From positions 1 to 30,724 of the forward strand of contig DQIO01000331.1 in the NCBI GenBank assembly GCA_020793555.1: 30,724 bases of DNA, given 5' to 3'. This DNA comes from Methanosarcinaceae archaeon. Lineage in GTDB: Archaea > Halobacteriota > Methanosarcinia > Methanosarcinales > Methanosarcinaceae. This document shows, one piece after another, positions 23,588 to 30,724 of this stretch. The notes under the pieces are model-generated. The model saw only the letters and a list, made by a program, of their open reading frames with translations, did no database searches and was not told where the DNA came from. Position numbers and translations under genes: made by a program. Each line of letters opens with the position of its first letter. Within the stretch, counting starts at the first letter, position 1.

Positions 23588-23612
23588 ACTTACTGGCCAG
23601 TAAGTATAAAAG
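23588..23612 (-). promoter_or_regulatory. Promoter with perfect 18-bp palindrome ahead of the split ATPase gene
   Basis: ACTTACTGGCCAGTAAGT (23588-23605) is perfectly self-complementary. On the minus strand it follows directly after a TATA box CTTTTATA (23605-23612) and ends 6 nt before ATG 23581. The TATA-to-ATG distance (about 25 nt) implies a leaderless mRNA, so a dimer bound to the palindrome would block initiation. A repressor site is inferred. Confidence 0.65.
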
Positions 23613-23661
23613 TTTTTTGGAGAATTTGGAGATGATAATTGAAATTCGAACCGGATTGAAT

Positions 23662-23717
23662 AGTTACGAAAATAAAAATGAAATAAAAAAAGAGATTCCC
23701 GGGTATATTACAACCCG
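23662..23717 (-). terminator. Terminator of the por operon
   Basis: On the minus strand a small stem (CGGGT / ACCCG, 23700-23717) spans the porB stop codon and is followed by a long T-rich tract (complement of about 23662-23695). The same stem and tail recur at 18690-18740 with the porB fragment. Confidence 0.55.
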
Positions 23718-24610
23718 AAATCCTCGATATTCTTGTCGGCAATCGCCTGGATCTTTTTGATCTCTTCCGCTCCGCCTTCCATTGTAAAGAGATGCTTGAA
23801 CCGACGCTGCATCTTGAGATAATCCTCGACTGGCTTAATGTTCTTGATCTTTTTGACCTTTGTAACCTTGCCATCATCCATCTCGAACATTGGCCAAAGT
23901 GCTGTCTCAACAGCCAGTTTACCGACCTCCACTGTCTTTGATGTATCGAATCCCCATCCTGTTGTACAAGGGGCATGTGCATGGATGTAGGCCGGTCCGA
24001 CTATCTCGGTCGCGGTCTTCACCTTGCGGATCATATCTTTTGGATATGCAACCGAAGTTGTTGCAACGTATGGAGAACCATGTGCCGCCATAATTGCAGG
24101 CATGTTCTTTTTCGGACGCTGGTTGCCGAATGACACCTTACCTGCCGGACTTGTGGTCGTCGCAGCATTGAATGGTGTTGCACCACTTCGCTGCACACCT
24201 GTATTCATGTATGCTTCATTATCAATACACACATACGTAAAATCATGTCCACGCTCAAAAGCACCGGATATTGACCTCATTCCTATATCGAGTGTTGCAC
24301 CGTCTCCGCCAATCCCAATGACCTTGGTCTTGCCTGCCTTTCCCATTGCTCTCAACGCTGCATCAATACCTGATGCAACCGCACTAGTATTCTCAAACAG
24401 GGAATGTATCCACGGAACTTCCCATGAGGATTCAGGGAATGGTGTCGTCATAACCTCAAGACATCCTGTCGGGCTCACCACAATACAATCCTCACCTGCA
24501 CCCATTAAAGTGAACTTTGCAGCCATTGCATCACAGCATCCCGGACATCCCCTGTGTCCCGGGGCTAATAATTGCTTTGACTTTGGCGTTGACTTTGACT
24601 CCGGACTCAT
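23708..24610 (-). CDS. porB: Pyruvate:ferredoxin oxidoreductase beta subunit
   Basis: The 300-residue product is the thiamine-diphosphate-binding subunit. It has the cluster-binding [33 protein letters not shown], and the TPP/Mg motif [18 protein letters not shown] followed by [19 protein letters not shown]. The complex interconverts pyruvate + CoA and acetyl-CoA + CO2 with ferredoxin, linking acetyl-CoA to biosynthesis in methanogens. The start overlaps the porA stop by 4 nt (ATGA), and GGGAGGA lies upstream. Last gene of porGDAB. Its last about 100 bp recur at 18731-18831. Confidence 0.96.
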   Translation of the reverse strand: MSPESKSTPKSKQLLAPGHRGCPGCCDAMAAKFTLMGAGEDCIVVSPTGCLEVMTTPFPESSWEVPWIHSLFENTSAVASGIDAALRAMGKAGKTKVIGIGGDGATLDIGMRSISGAFERGHDFTYVCIDNEAYMNTGVQRSGATPFNAATTTSPAGKVSFGNQRPKKNMPAIMAAHGSPYVATTSVAYPKDMIRKVKTATEIVGPAYIHAHAPCTTGWGFDTSKTVEVGKLAVETALWPMFEMDDGKVTKVKKIKNIKPVEDYLKMQRRFKHLFTMEGGAEEIKKIQAIADKNIEDFGL

Positions 24611-25821
24611 ATCAGTTCCTCCCTTATATCAGTGAACTGGCTTTCAACCTTAATACCTGAACTCATAACATCCTTAGCCTCATCAATAATATTTTCTATC
24701 GTGCCCATAGGAATATCACGTCCGCCATGACCGATCATGTAACCGACAACAGGAACATCAATTTTCGTATTGTAGAAGCATGACTTGGTCTCTGTGAACA
24801 ATGCACCCTCGTTCAATCCTATTGATATATTTTTATCCAACACTACGACCACTTTGGCATCCTTAACAACCTTCTTGATTGCTTCTTTGGGGAACGGCCT
24901 GAATGACCTGACCTTAAGCAGTCCGACCTTCTCGCCCTTGCTGCGCCGTGCATCAATGACATCCTTAATCGTACCAATGACAGAACCCATTGCCATAATA
25001 ATGATATCGGCATCCTCTGTATCGTACTCGTCAATGAGTCCGCCATAATACCTGCCAAACAACTCATTAAACTCATTTGCAGCATCCTCGATCTTCTGAA
25101 GAGCCACTCCCATTGCTTTCTCCTGAAGGAACCTAAACTCGGTATAGGTTGATGGGTCTGCAAATGCACCAAAACTCTTTGGATTCTTAGGATCCAGCAC
25201 AAACTCAGGGTTGTATGCCGGAAGATATTTGTCCACCAGATCCTGCTCAAGCAGGACGACCGGTTCATACACATGTGATAATATGAAACCATCCATACAG
25301 ACCATTGCAGGCAGGAGCACGTCCTTATCCTCAGCGATCTTAAACGCCTGTGCCGTCATATCAGCCATTTCCTGCGTATCTTCTGCATACAACTGTATCC
25401 AGCCGGTATCTCTCTGTGATATTGAATCTTGCTGATCGTTCCAGATATTGATAGGTGCACTGACTGCCCTGTTTATCACAGTCATAACAACTGGCAAACG
25501 CATACCTGAAACATTGAACAACACCTCATGCATCAGTTCAAGTCCCTGTGATGTTGTTGCCGAATATGATCTCGCGCCTACTGCTGATGCGCCGACAAGT
25601 GCTGATAGAGCTGAGAATTCCGATTCAACATTGATGTATTCGCAGTTTGGTATCTCACCGTCTGCCATGAATTGTGAAAGGTTTTCTACAATATGGGTCT
25701 GTGGGGTAATAGGATATGCTGATATTACATTGGGTCTGCATATCTTTACCGAATGTGCAATCGAATACGATCCTTCAACAACTACCATTTTTTCCTTATT
25801 TACATTACGAGTTGGAGCCAT
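24607..25821 (-). CDS. porA: Pyruvate:ferredoxin oxidoreductase alpha subunit
   Basis: The 404-residue product has the alpha-subunit opening [33 protein letters not shown], then '[20 protein letters not shown]' with [13 protein letters not shown], and the C-terminal transketolase-like part '[17 protein letters not shown]'. It binds the pyrimidine side of TPP and contributes to CoA handling. It begins directly after the porD stop, with GGAGG inside the end of porD, and overlaps porB by 4 nt. Length is normal. The 2-oxoacid could in principle differ, but the gene order and sequences fit pyruvate synthase. Confidence 0.95.
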   Translation of the reverse strand: MAPTRNVNKEKMVVVEGSYSIAHSVKICRPNVISAYPITPQTHIVENLSQFMADGEIPNCEYINVESEFSALSALVGASAVGARSYSATTSQGLELMHEVLFNVSGMRLPVVMTVINRAVSAPINIWNDQQDSISQRDTGWIQLYAEDTQEMADMTAQAFKIAEDKDVLLPAMVCMDGFILSHVYEPVVLLEQDLVDKYLPAYNPEFVLDPKNPKSFGAFADPSTYTEFRFLQEKAMGVALQKIEDAANEFNELFGRYYGGLIDEYDTEDADIIIMAMGSVIGTIKDVIDARRSKGEKVGLLKVRSFRPFPKEAIKKVVKDAKVVVVLDKNISIGLNEGALFTETKSCFYNTKIDVPVVGYMIGHGGRDIPMGTIENIIDEAKDVMSSGIKVESQFTDIREELI

Positions 25822-26082
25822 CTATTTTTCCTCCAGGACCATTCCAATTGCCTGTTTTGGGCATTCGTTCGCACATATCCCGCATCCTTTGCAGAAATCA
25901 TAGTCGAACTCAAAGAACCCGTCATCTTTTGGAAGTATCGCAGGTTCAGGACACAACAGTTCACATAACTTGCATTTTATGCATTTGTCATAATCATATA
26001 TTGGTCTGTACGTTCTCCATGCACCTGTCTTATTGACACGGGTTGTACCGGGTTCACATACACCGCCTGGTATGATCTTCAT
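25822..26082 (-). CDS. porD: Pyruvate:ferredoxin oxidoreductase delta subunit (2x4Fe-4S ferredoxin)
   Basis: The 86-residue product carries two 4Fe-4S motifs, [14 protein letters not shown] and [14 protein letters not shown], after an N-terminal stretch ([17 protein letters not shown]) characteristic of PorD. It passes electrons from the TPP site to external ferredoxin. It overlaps porG by 4 nt upstream, and porA starts at the next base downstream. A GGAG box precedes its ATG. Confidence 0.96.
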   Translation of the reverse strand: MKIIPGGVCEPGTTRVNKTGAWRTYRPIYDYDKCIKCKLCELLCPEPAILPKDDGFFEFDYDFCKGCGICANECPKQAIGMVLEEK

Positions 26083-26627
26083 GCTTTTGTCTCCATCATC
26101 ATATCATATACCTTTTGTATGGCTTCTGCATTCTTTTCACCGACTTTACCCGGGAACCGCTCTTTTACGGCATCCTGAATGGACTTTGGTTTAATCTCAC
26201 CGGTCGCACCGGCAAATGCTCCGAGAAGCACTGTGTTTACGATCGGTCTTCCGATAATGTCGAGTGCTATTCGTGTTGCATCAACGGTCATGATTGTAGC
26301 TTTTGTCTCCAATTTGAAGGTTTCGGGTGCAAACTCGGTATTGATGATTATAATACCGTCATCTTTTGCACCGCTTGCTACGTCAACGACCTCAAGAAGT
26401 GTTGGATCCTGTACAATAACATAATCAGGTTCGTATATCTGGCTTCGAAGTCGGATGGTACTGTCACTGATCCTTGTAAATGCCTGAACGGGCGCACCTC
26501 TGCGCTCAACACCAAAGGCAGGGAATGCCTGACTGAACTTACCGTCTGCAAATGCTGCAACGGCTAACAATTCAGCAGCAGTGACTGAACCCTGACCGCC
26601 TCGACCATGAATTCGTATCTCTTTCAT
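26079..26627 (-). CDS. porG: Pyruvate:ferredoxin oxidoreductase gamma subunit
   Basis: The 182-residue product opens [20 protein letters not shown], the gamma-subunit signature, followed by [19 protein letters not shown] and '[11 protein letters not shown]'. It forms the third structural domain of the heterotetramer and is first in the operon order porG-porD-porA-porB. GGAGAA stands 8 nt before the ATG. Confidence 0.96.
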   Translation of the reverse strand: MKEIRIHGRGGQGSVTAAELLAVAAFADGKFSQAFPAFGVERRGAPVQAFTRISDSTIRLRSQIYEPDYVIVQDPTLLEVVDVASGAKDDGIIIINTEFAPETFKLETKATIMTVDATRIALDIIGRPIVNTVLLGAFAGATGEIKPKSIQDAVKERFPGKVGEKNAEAIQKVYDMMMETKA

Positions 26628-26635
26628 CTATATTC

Positions 26636-26685
26636 TTCTCCATGAAACATGTGGGAATTTTTTTAATAATATATATTTTATAAAT
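26636..26685 (-). promoter_or_regulatory. Promoter and leader of the por operon
   Basis: On the minus strand ATTTATAAA (26677-26685) is a good TATA box, which puts the transcript start near 26652. The leader of about 25 nt holds GGAGAA (26636-26641) before the porG start. The rest of the gap to 26879 holds no gene that I can see. Confidence 0.6.
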
Positions 26686-26879
26686 ATCTAGTTCGAGTTA
26701 AATCGACCGGAAGGAGATTTTTTCTCGAAATCGCTCTATAATATCTCAATATAGCCAATAATAATTACAATTTACTTGCATTCACAGCTAATTGAAAAGG
26801 GGCGTAGTAAATGCAATGTATAATGGTGTAGAATAGTATTTAGTCTTTCGGTGAATCAAAAAATTATGACGTGATTTTA

Positions 26880-27833
26880 TCATGTCTCATCACACATCCC
26901 ATTAATGACATCAATTATTGAACAAAAAGTCTTTGCATCATTGAGTTTCTCGCGTATATGGCGGCTTCCTGCAACCCCTTTTGTGAACGCCTTGGATTGT
27001 GCTTTGATGTCACCCAAAGAAAAAATATCATACTTCTTCACCAATTCGATGTATTCCATAAAATCATTAACCTGCTGAGTGCAGTTATCGGTTTCAAGTG
27101 TTTCCTCGTTTTCAAGGTAATACGATATCTGCCTGAAAATAGAAGGGTGCCCAATCGCAGCACGCCCGATCATCAAACCGTCACACTCCGTGTATTCAAG
27201 TGCGTGTTTTGCAGATTCACCATCCTTTATATCGCCATTGGCAATCACGGGAATGAACAGTTCTTTTTTGATCGCTTTTGCATATTCAAGGCTGGAAGTA
27301 CCACTATACATCTGCTCTTTTGTCCTGCCATGTACAGTGATTGCACACGCACCTGCACTCTCAATCGTTCTCGCGATTTCCAGCGTCTTTTCCATATCAT
27401 CGAAAACCCGTATCTTTGCGCTTACGGGTGTGCTGATGTTGTCTGTTAGATTACTAACTATATCATGAACAAGTGATGGTGATCTGAGCAAAGCCGACCC
27501 GCAATCCTGCTTGACAATAAGAGGTGCGGGGCAACCCATGTTAATGTCGATGATAGCGGGTCGGTAGACTTCTTCAAGGATCAGGGCAGCCTCTGTCATG
27601 GTATCCGGGGAATTGCCGAATATCTGGATGCAGAACGGCTGCTCATCTTCACATGTCAACCCGCGCTGCATGGTTTTTTCACCCTGTCGCACAACTGCGT
27701 TTGCACTTATCATTTCTGAGTATGTAAGGGCTGCACCGTATTTTTTACACAACATCCGAAATGCCAGATTGGTGATATTTGCCATCGGGGCAAGAAGCAG
27801 GTTGTTTGGGAGAGTTAGGTTTGCGATTTTCAT
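26880..27833 (-). CDS. tRNA-dihydrouridine synthase
   Basis: The 317-residue product is a TIM-barrel flavoenzyme of the Dus family. It shows NNLLLAPMANITNLAFRML, SEMISANAVVRQ, QIFGNSPDTM, DINMGCPAP with catalytic Cys101, ITVHGRTKEQMYSG and PVIANGDIKDGESAK with 'CDGLMIGRAAIGHPSIF'. It reduces uridines in tRNA using FMN and NAD(P)H. I choose ATG 27833 since the homologous region begins with KIANLTLPN. The longer frame from 27932 adds 33 low-complexity residues. No ribosome site is visible. The small gene at 27859-28134 ends 25 nt upstream on the same strand and may share its transcript. Confidence 0.92.
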   Translation of the reverse strand: MKIANLTLPNNLLLAPMANITNLAFRMLCKKYGAALTYSEMISANAVVRQGEKTMQRGLTCEDEQPFCIQIFGNSPDTMTEAALILEEVYRPAIIDINMGCPAPLIVKQDCGSALLRSPSLVHDIVSNLTDNISTPVSAKIRVFDDMEKTLEIARTIESAGACAITVHGRTKEQMYSGTSSLEYAKAIKKELFIPVIANGDIKDGESAKHALEYTECDGLMIGRAAIGHPSIFRQISYYLENEETLETDNCTQQVNDFMEYIELVKKYDIFSLGDIKAQSKAFTKGVAGSRHIREKLNDAKTFCSIIDVINGMCDET

Positions 27834-27858
27834 GTTTTGGTTTTTTGAAATTGGGATT

Positions 27859-28134
27859 TTAATGGTTTGTGTATTTGGCTTTGTTTTGGTATAAGTGAAT
27901 AAAAGATTTGCCGTTAATTGGATATATGCCACAATGGTTTAAAATAAATCCCGGATAGTGTTTCTTAAGCCATCCGATCAGATTTGACTCCATCAGCATA
28001 TTTTTCCCGCGGCTGTTCAGGCTTTTGATTTTAACAGGCCAAACCCCGGTGCAAAATATTTCTATTCTTTTTGATGTTAGTTGCTGGGCGTATAGGTTAT
28101 ATAGACGTACAAACATCACGAATATACATTCCAT
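27859..28134 (-). CDS. Small protein of up to 91 aa, unknown function
   Basis: The frame encodes a basic protein with a plausible globular pattern: 'RIEIFCTGVWPVKIKSLNSR', 'ESNLIGWLKKHYPGFILNH' and 'CGIYPINGKSFIHLYQNK'. No family is recognised. Two starts are possible, ATG 28134 and ATG 28116. The TATA-like tract at 28147-28160 fits the second slightly better. The gene is divergent from atwA and 25 nt upstream of dus. Codon use looks similar to neighbours, which supports coding, but homology is needed. Confidence 0.5.
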   Translation of the reverse strand: MECIFVMFVRLYNLYAQQLTSKRIEIFCTGVWPVKIKSLNSRGKNMLMESNLIGWLKKHYPGFILNHCGIYPINGKSFIHLYQNKAKYTNH

Positions 28135-28180
28135 ACAACATTTTATAAAATATATTTAAGTTATCAATAAAGGTGCTATC
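28135..28180. promoter_or_regulatory. Divergent promoter between the small gene and atwA
   Basis: A shared AT tract (TTTTATAAAATATATTTAAG, 28141-28160) can supply TATA boxes for both directions. On the plus side AGGTG stands 6 nt before the atwA ATG. Confidence 0.5.
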
Positions 28181-29899
28181 ATGCTTAATGTTTCCAACAT
28201 CGTCAAAGACTATGAAGTCAATTCTGAAAAAATAAGGATACTGAACGGCATTAGTTTTAGTGTCGCAAACGGAGAAATTCTCGGCATTACTGGAAAAAGC
28301 GGATGTGGGAAATCAACTCTCCTTAAGATCCTACGCGGAGTCGAACCTTTTGAAGGCGGCAGTTTCGAACTTGACGGCAAGTCGTTCAATCCTGAATCAG
28401 GCATAGAAGGAACTAAAGCCCTTGGTAAGAATACTGCGATCCATCTTCAGCGTACATTCGGACTCTGGACAGGTCCTGCGATCGAGAATATCATCAGGAA
28501 ATTGAACTATCTTCGTGAAGGGCATGAATCATTGCCAAGGAAGAGTTCTCCCTATTATGAGGAAATGTATGAAAAGTCGATGGTGTATCTAAAACTCGTG
28601 GGAATGGAACATAAGGCATTGCATGCAGCAAATCTGCTCAGTGGCGGCGAGAAACAAAGAATTATCATCGCACGCCAGCTTGCAGCAAATCCTAAACTCT
28701 TGCTTTTAGATGAACCTGTAACAATGACAGGACCAGACACAAAACAGGAAGTTTTGGATACGATAAAGGACCTTAAGAATACTTTGAATATCCCGATTAT
28801 CGTTGTATCACACTTGCCAGAAATTCATATGTATCTTTCGGATCGGCTTATATATCTCGAAAATGGCGAGATCCTTGATGAAGGCGAGCCAAAAACCGTG
28901 CTTAAGCATTTCCTAAAGGAAATGAAACCGCAGGTGGAAATTGCACCGGTTACTGAGAAAGAACCTGTTATTCAACTAAGAGATGTTTCCAAGCGCCTTG
29001 CACTCATAAGAGTTGGTGAGGTGTTGAATATCAAGGACTTGTTTCTTGATATCAACAGAGGTGAGATTGTTTCATTTATTGGACCCTCTGGTGCCGGAAA
29101 GACTACCCTGTTAAAGATGATGGAAGGATTGACCAAACTTGGATCCGGACATATCGGCTACCTTAACAATGGTGAATGGGTAGATATTACCCGTTACAGC
29201 AAGAAACGTATAGAATTACGAAGCAAGATCAGTATTATGCATCAGGAATTCACGATGTCCCCACATTCGACAGTAAGGCAGCAGATCGCTTTCAGGTTGA
29301 GCATTAAGATGACTGGTGCGATTGAATATGCAAGAATAAAGGCTGCAGAATTAGGTATATCGGACGAGAACCTTGATATGATCTATCAACTCCCTGATAT
29401 GTCAGAGGATGAAAAAACAGAAGCTCTGAAGGATATGCATTTTTCAATAGACATATTCCAAAAACTGTTCCCTCATGTTCCAGACACAGATGTTGAGAAA
29501 TATGCAAAAATCGTATTTGACGCAATGGATCTTCCAATGGAAGTCCTTGATAAAACACCATATCAGATAAGCGGTGGTGAGCACGTAAGAGCATTCATCG
29601 CACTTTCACTGGCAACATCTCCTGAGATATTGATGCTGGATGAACCATTTGGTGATCTTGACCCTGTAACCCTTCGTGATGTCACCAATTCACTCAAGAA
29701 CATAAATGCAAAATTCGGTACAACAATTGTACTTGTTAGCCATCATATGGATTTCGTAAAAGAAGTTGCTCACAGGGCTGTTTTGATAGATAATGGTGCA
29801 ATAATTGAGGATGGCGAACCCAACGAAGTATGCCAGCATTTGATCGATATGAGTCATGCCACATATCTTGAACATGATATTCAAGAATTAGCAAACTAA
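28181..29899 (+). CDS. atwA: Two-domain ABC ATPase, methyl-coenzyme M reductase component A2 (AtwA)
   Basis: The 572-residue product holds two ABC ATPase domains and no membrane segment. Domain 1: Walker A GKSGCGKST (38-46), signature LSGGEKQR, Walker B LLLLDEP. Domain 2: Walker A GPSGAGKTT, signature ISGGEHVRA, Walker B LMLDEPFGDLDP. An insertion of about 100 residues (starting 'RKSSPYYEEMY' in domain 1, 'AAELGISDENLDMIYQLPDM' in domain 2) separates Q-loop and signature as in the A2 family. A2 takes part in the ATP-dependent reductive activation of methyl-CoM reductase (Ni(II) to Ni(I) in F430). AGGTG stands 6 nt before ATG 28181, and a terminator follows the stop. No mcr gene lies nearby, which is usual. 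Confidence 0.92.
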   Translation: MLNVSNIVKDYEVNSEKIRILNGISFSVANGEILGITGKSGCGKSTLLKILRGVEPFEGGSFELDGKSFNPESGIEGTKALGKNTAIHLQRTFGLWTGPAIENIIRKLNYLREGHESLPRKSSPYYEEMYEKSMVYLKLVGMEHKALHAANLLSGGEKQRIIIARQLAANPKLLLLDEPVTMTGPDTKQEVLDTIKDLKNTLNIPIIVVSHLPEIHMYLSDRLIYLENGEILDEGEPKTVLKHFLKEMKPQVEIAPVTEKEPVIQLRDVSKRLALIRVGEVLNIKDLFLDINRGEIVSFIGPSGAGKTTLLKMMEGLTKLGSGHIGYLNNGEWVDITRYSKKRIELRSKISIMHQEFTMSPHSTVRQQIAFRLSIKMTGAIEYARIKAAELGISDENLDMIYQLPDMSEDEKTEALKDMHFSIDIFQKLFPHVPDTDVEKYAKIVFDAMDLPMEVLDKTPYQISGGEHVRAFIALSLATSPEILMLDEPFGDLDPVTLRDVTNSLKNINAKFGTTIVLVSHHMDFVKEVAHRAVLIDNGAIIEDGEPNEVCQHLIDMSHATYLEHDIQELAN

Positions 29900-29900
29900 G

Positions 29901-29937
29901 TTGCTGACAATCTGTCAGCAATCCTTTTTTTCCTTTT
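29901..29937 (+). terminator. Intrinsic-type terminator of atwA
   Basis: Perfect 9-bp stem TTGCTGACA / TGTCAGCAA (29901-29921) with a 3-nt loop, 1 nt after the stop codon, followed by TCC, seven Ts, CC and TTTT. Confidence 0.85.
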
Positions 29938-30042
29938 AGTATATATTTTTGCGGTAAAACCACTACTATATTAAAATCAGGCATCATCTGAGTACCAAAT
30001 CCGGTGATCATAATTACATCTCTTAAAAGCAAAGCGATGTTT

Positions 30043-30069
30043 GCCGGAATCCTTGCCGGAATCCTTGCC
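30043..30069. repeat. 12-bp tandem duplication
   Basis: GCCGGAATCCTT occurs twice in direct succession (30043-30054, 30055-30066) and begins a third time (GCC). It lies just upstream of the truncated oxidoreductase and may be a slippage event. Confidence 0.7.
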
Positions 30070-30091
30070 TGACTACCTGGTTAGGTCTTGA

Positions 30092-30514
30092 CAGGAATAT
30101 GGACGAGTTAAACTTTTGGGTTCTGAGGTATGGTTTAAGGATGCCCCATACTGGGCAATGCCGATAAGTAATTTTGATTCATCTCTTGCACCAAAGGGAA
30201 AACAGCTCGCAGGGTTTGTGTTTGTGATGGATGAGAACAAATCTGAAAATTCAATTATAAAGAATGCGTATGATACTATTTACCGTGCCCTGCCCTACAT
30301 AGAAAAACATATTGAAATGCAGCATGAACAGATCACAATCCTTCAAAAAGCGGCTGTCACCATTGATGGAAAAATCGCAGATATAAGGACACCGATTAAA
30401 AACCTGTATCTGGCCGGCACGGATACGGTTAGTCGGAGTATGGGTGTGACCCGTGCTGCGTATTCGATCATAGAGATGCTGGGTGCGTTGAACGAAGATG
30501 GAAATCTGCACTAA
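30092..30514 (+). pseudogene. C-terminal fragment of an FAD-dependent oxidoreductase (phytoene-desaturase/amine-oxidase-like)
   Basis: From the last in-frame stop (TGA 30089-30091) the frame reads GRVKLLGSEVWFKDAPYW, 'LAPKGKQLAGFVFVMDENK' and ends with PIKNLYLAGTDTVSRSMGVT and 'RAAYSIIEML'. That last segment is the C-terminal FAD-contacting motif of the FAD/NAD(P)-dependent oxidoreductase superfamily. The N-terminal Rossmann domain (GxGxxG) and about 300 residues are missing. Another frame just upstream (about 30068-30160) reads TTWLGLDRNMDELNFW, which may be a frameshifted remnant. No start codon with a ribosome site is found; TTG 30116 is the first alternative start. It is best regarded as a truncated gene. 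Confidence 0.7.
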
Positions 30515-30724
30515 AGCGGGTGTATTGTTAGGGTATTAAGTCCGCAGGATAACTGAAACACGTTTGAAGTTGATTTTGTATACTATTAAAAGAATTATAT
30601 GTTTTATGTTTAGTATTGGATTAAAACTCAATGGCTTCAATGAGGCAATGAGTGATCTTTGTCTCATATACGGTTAATGGAAAGACCTTTAACGTAAAAC
30701 ATCCAATTAATAATTGGAGGGTTA
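30515..30724 (+). promoter_or_regulatory. Leader of a gene starting beyond the right edge
   Basis: A TATA-like AAGAATTATATG lies near 30590-30601. GGAGG (30716-30720) at the very end of the window suggests a start codon a few bases outside. An inverted repeat CCAATTA-A-TAATTGG (30703-30717) overlaps this ribosome site. No ORF is visible inside this stretch. Confidence 0.45.

Noticed and set aside
29736..30032. Minus-strand ORF with a Rossmann-like DVIMITGFGTQ
   Set aside because: It overlaps the end of atwA and its terminator, and the glycine pattern is too weak to call an FAD-binding N-terminus.

Overview
The window looks like the chromosome of a methanoarchaeon of the Methanosarcinales type, either a methanogen or an anaerobic methane-oxidising relative. 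I infer this from formylmethanofuran:H4MPT formyltransferase (ftr), a two-domain ABC ATPase resembling methyl-CoM reductase component A2 (atwA), a four-subunit pyruvate:ferredoxin oxidoreductase operon, the archaeal Rio2 kinase, aCPSF2-type RNase, archaeal-type topoisomerase I and TATA-box promoters with short or no leaders. No rRNA, tRNA, CRISPR array or recognisable transposase was seen. No mcr genes are in the window, so genus-level placement is not possible from the sequence alone.

Layout. 1-1200: tail of a probable SEC59/dolichol-kinase-like membrane protein, a frameshifted Doc/Fic toxin gene and a small opposing ORF. 1225-7113: rio2, a DUF2148 ferredoxin-like protein, a KaiC-like protein without Walker A, aCPSF2 and topA. 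7451-11263: a small membrane protein, a LURP-one/scramblase-like protein, and a tight pair of a site-2 protease with CBS domains and a TraB-family membrane protein. 11447-17001 (all minus strand): cis-prenyltransferase, ftr, a membrane protein with a repetitive helical domain, a voltage-gated-type K+ channel carrying a zinc ribbon, and endonuclease III. 17002-23707 is an accessory island. 23708-26627: porGDAB. 26880-29899: tRNA-dihydrouridine synthase, a small unknown gene, and atwA. The end holds a 5'-truncated FAD oxidoreductase and the leader of a gene that starts beyond the window.

The most interesting region is 17002-23707. Two paralogues of an unrecognised family (here called XA and XB) lie in tandem. 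Between them sit a fragment of the 3' end of porB, with its terminator, and a fragment of the 5' end of nth, fused head to tail. These are the genes that flank the island, so the arrangement reads as the scar of a tandem duplication of a unit [nth 5' end - X - porB 3' end]. The paralogues also show (i) a central segment far more alike than the ends, suggesting gene conversion, (ii) a C-terminal domain present once in XA and twice in XB, and (iii) a conserved Shine-Dalgarno plus ATG exactly at the start of that domain in both genes. XB is followed by two convergent ATPase_2/DUF234-type genes. One of these is interrupted by a single in-frame TAA and has a perfect 18-bp palindrome between its TATA box and its start codon.

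Other footprints of genome flux are a traB C-terminal remnant 1.3 kb from intact traB, the frameshifted doc gene and the truncated oxidoreductase. Housekeeping parts are ordinary: porG-D-A-B overlap or abut like one operon, nth and the channel gene overlap, and ftr appears to begin with TTG.
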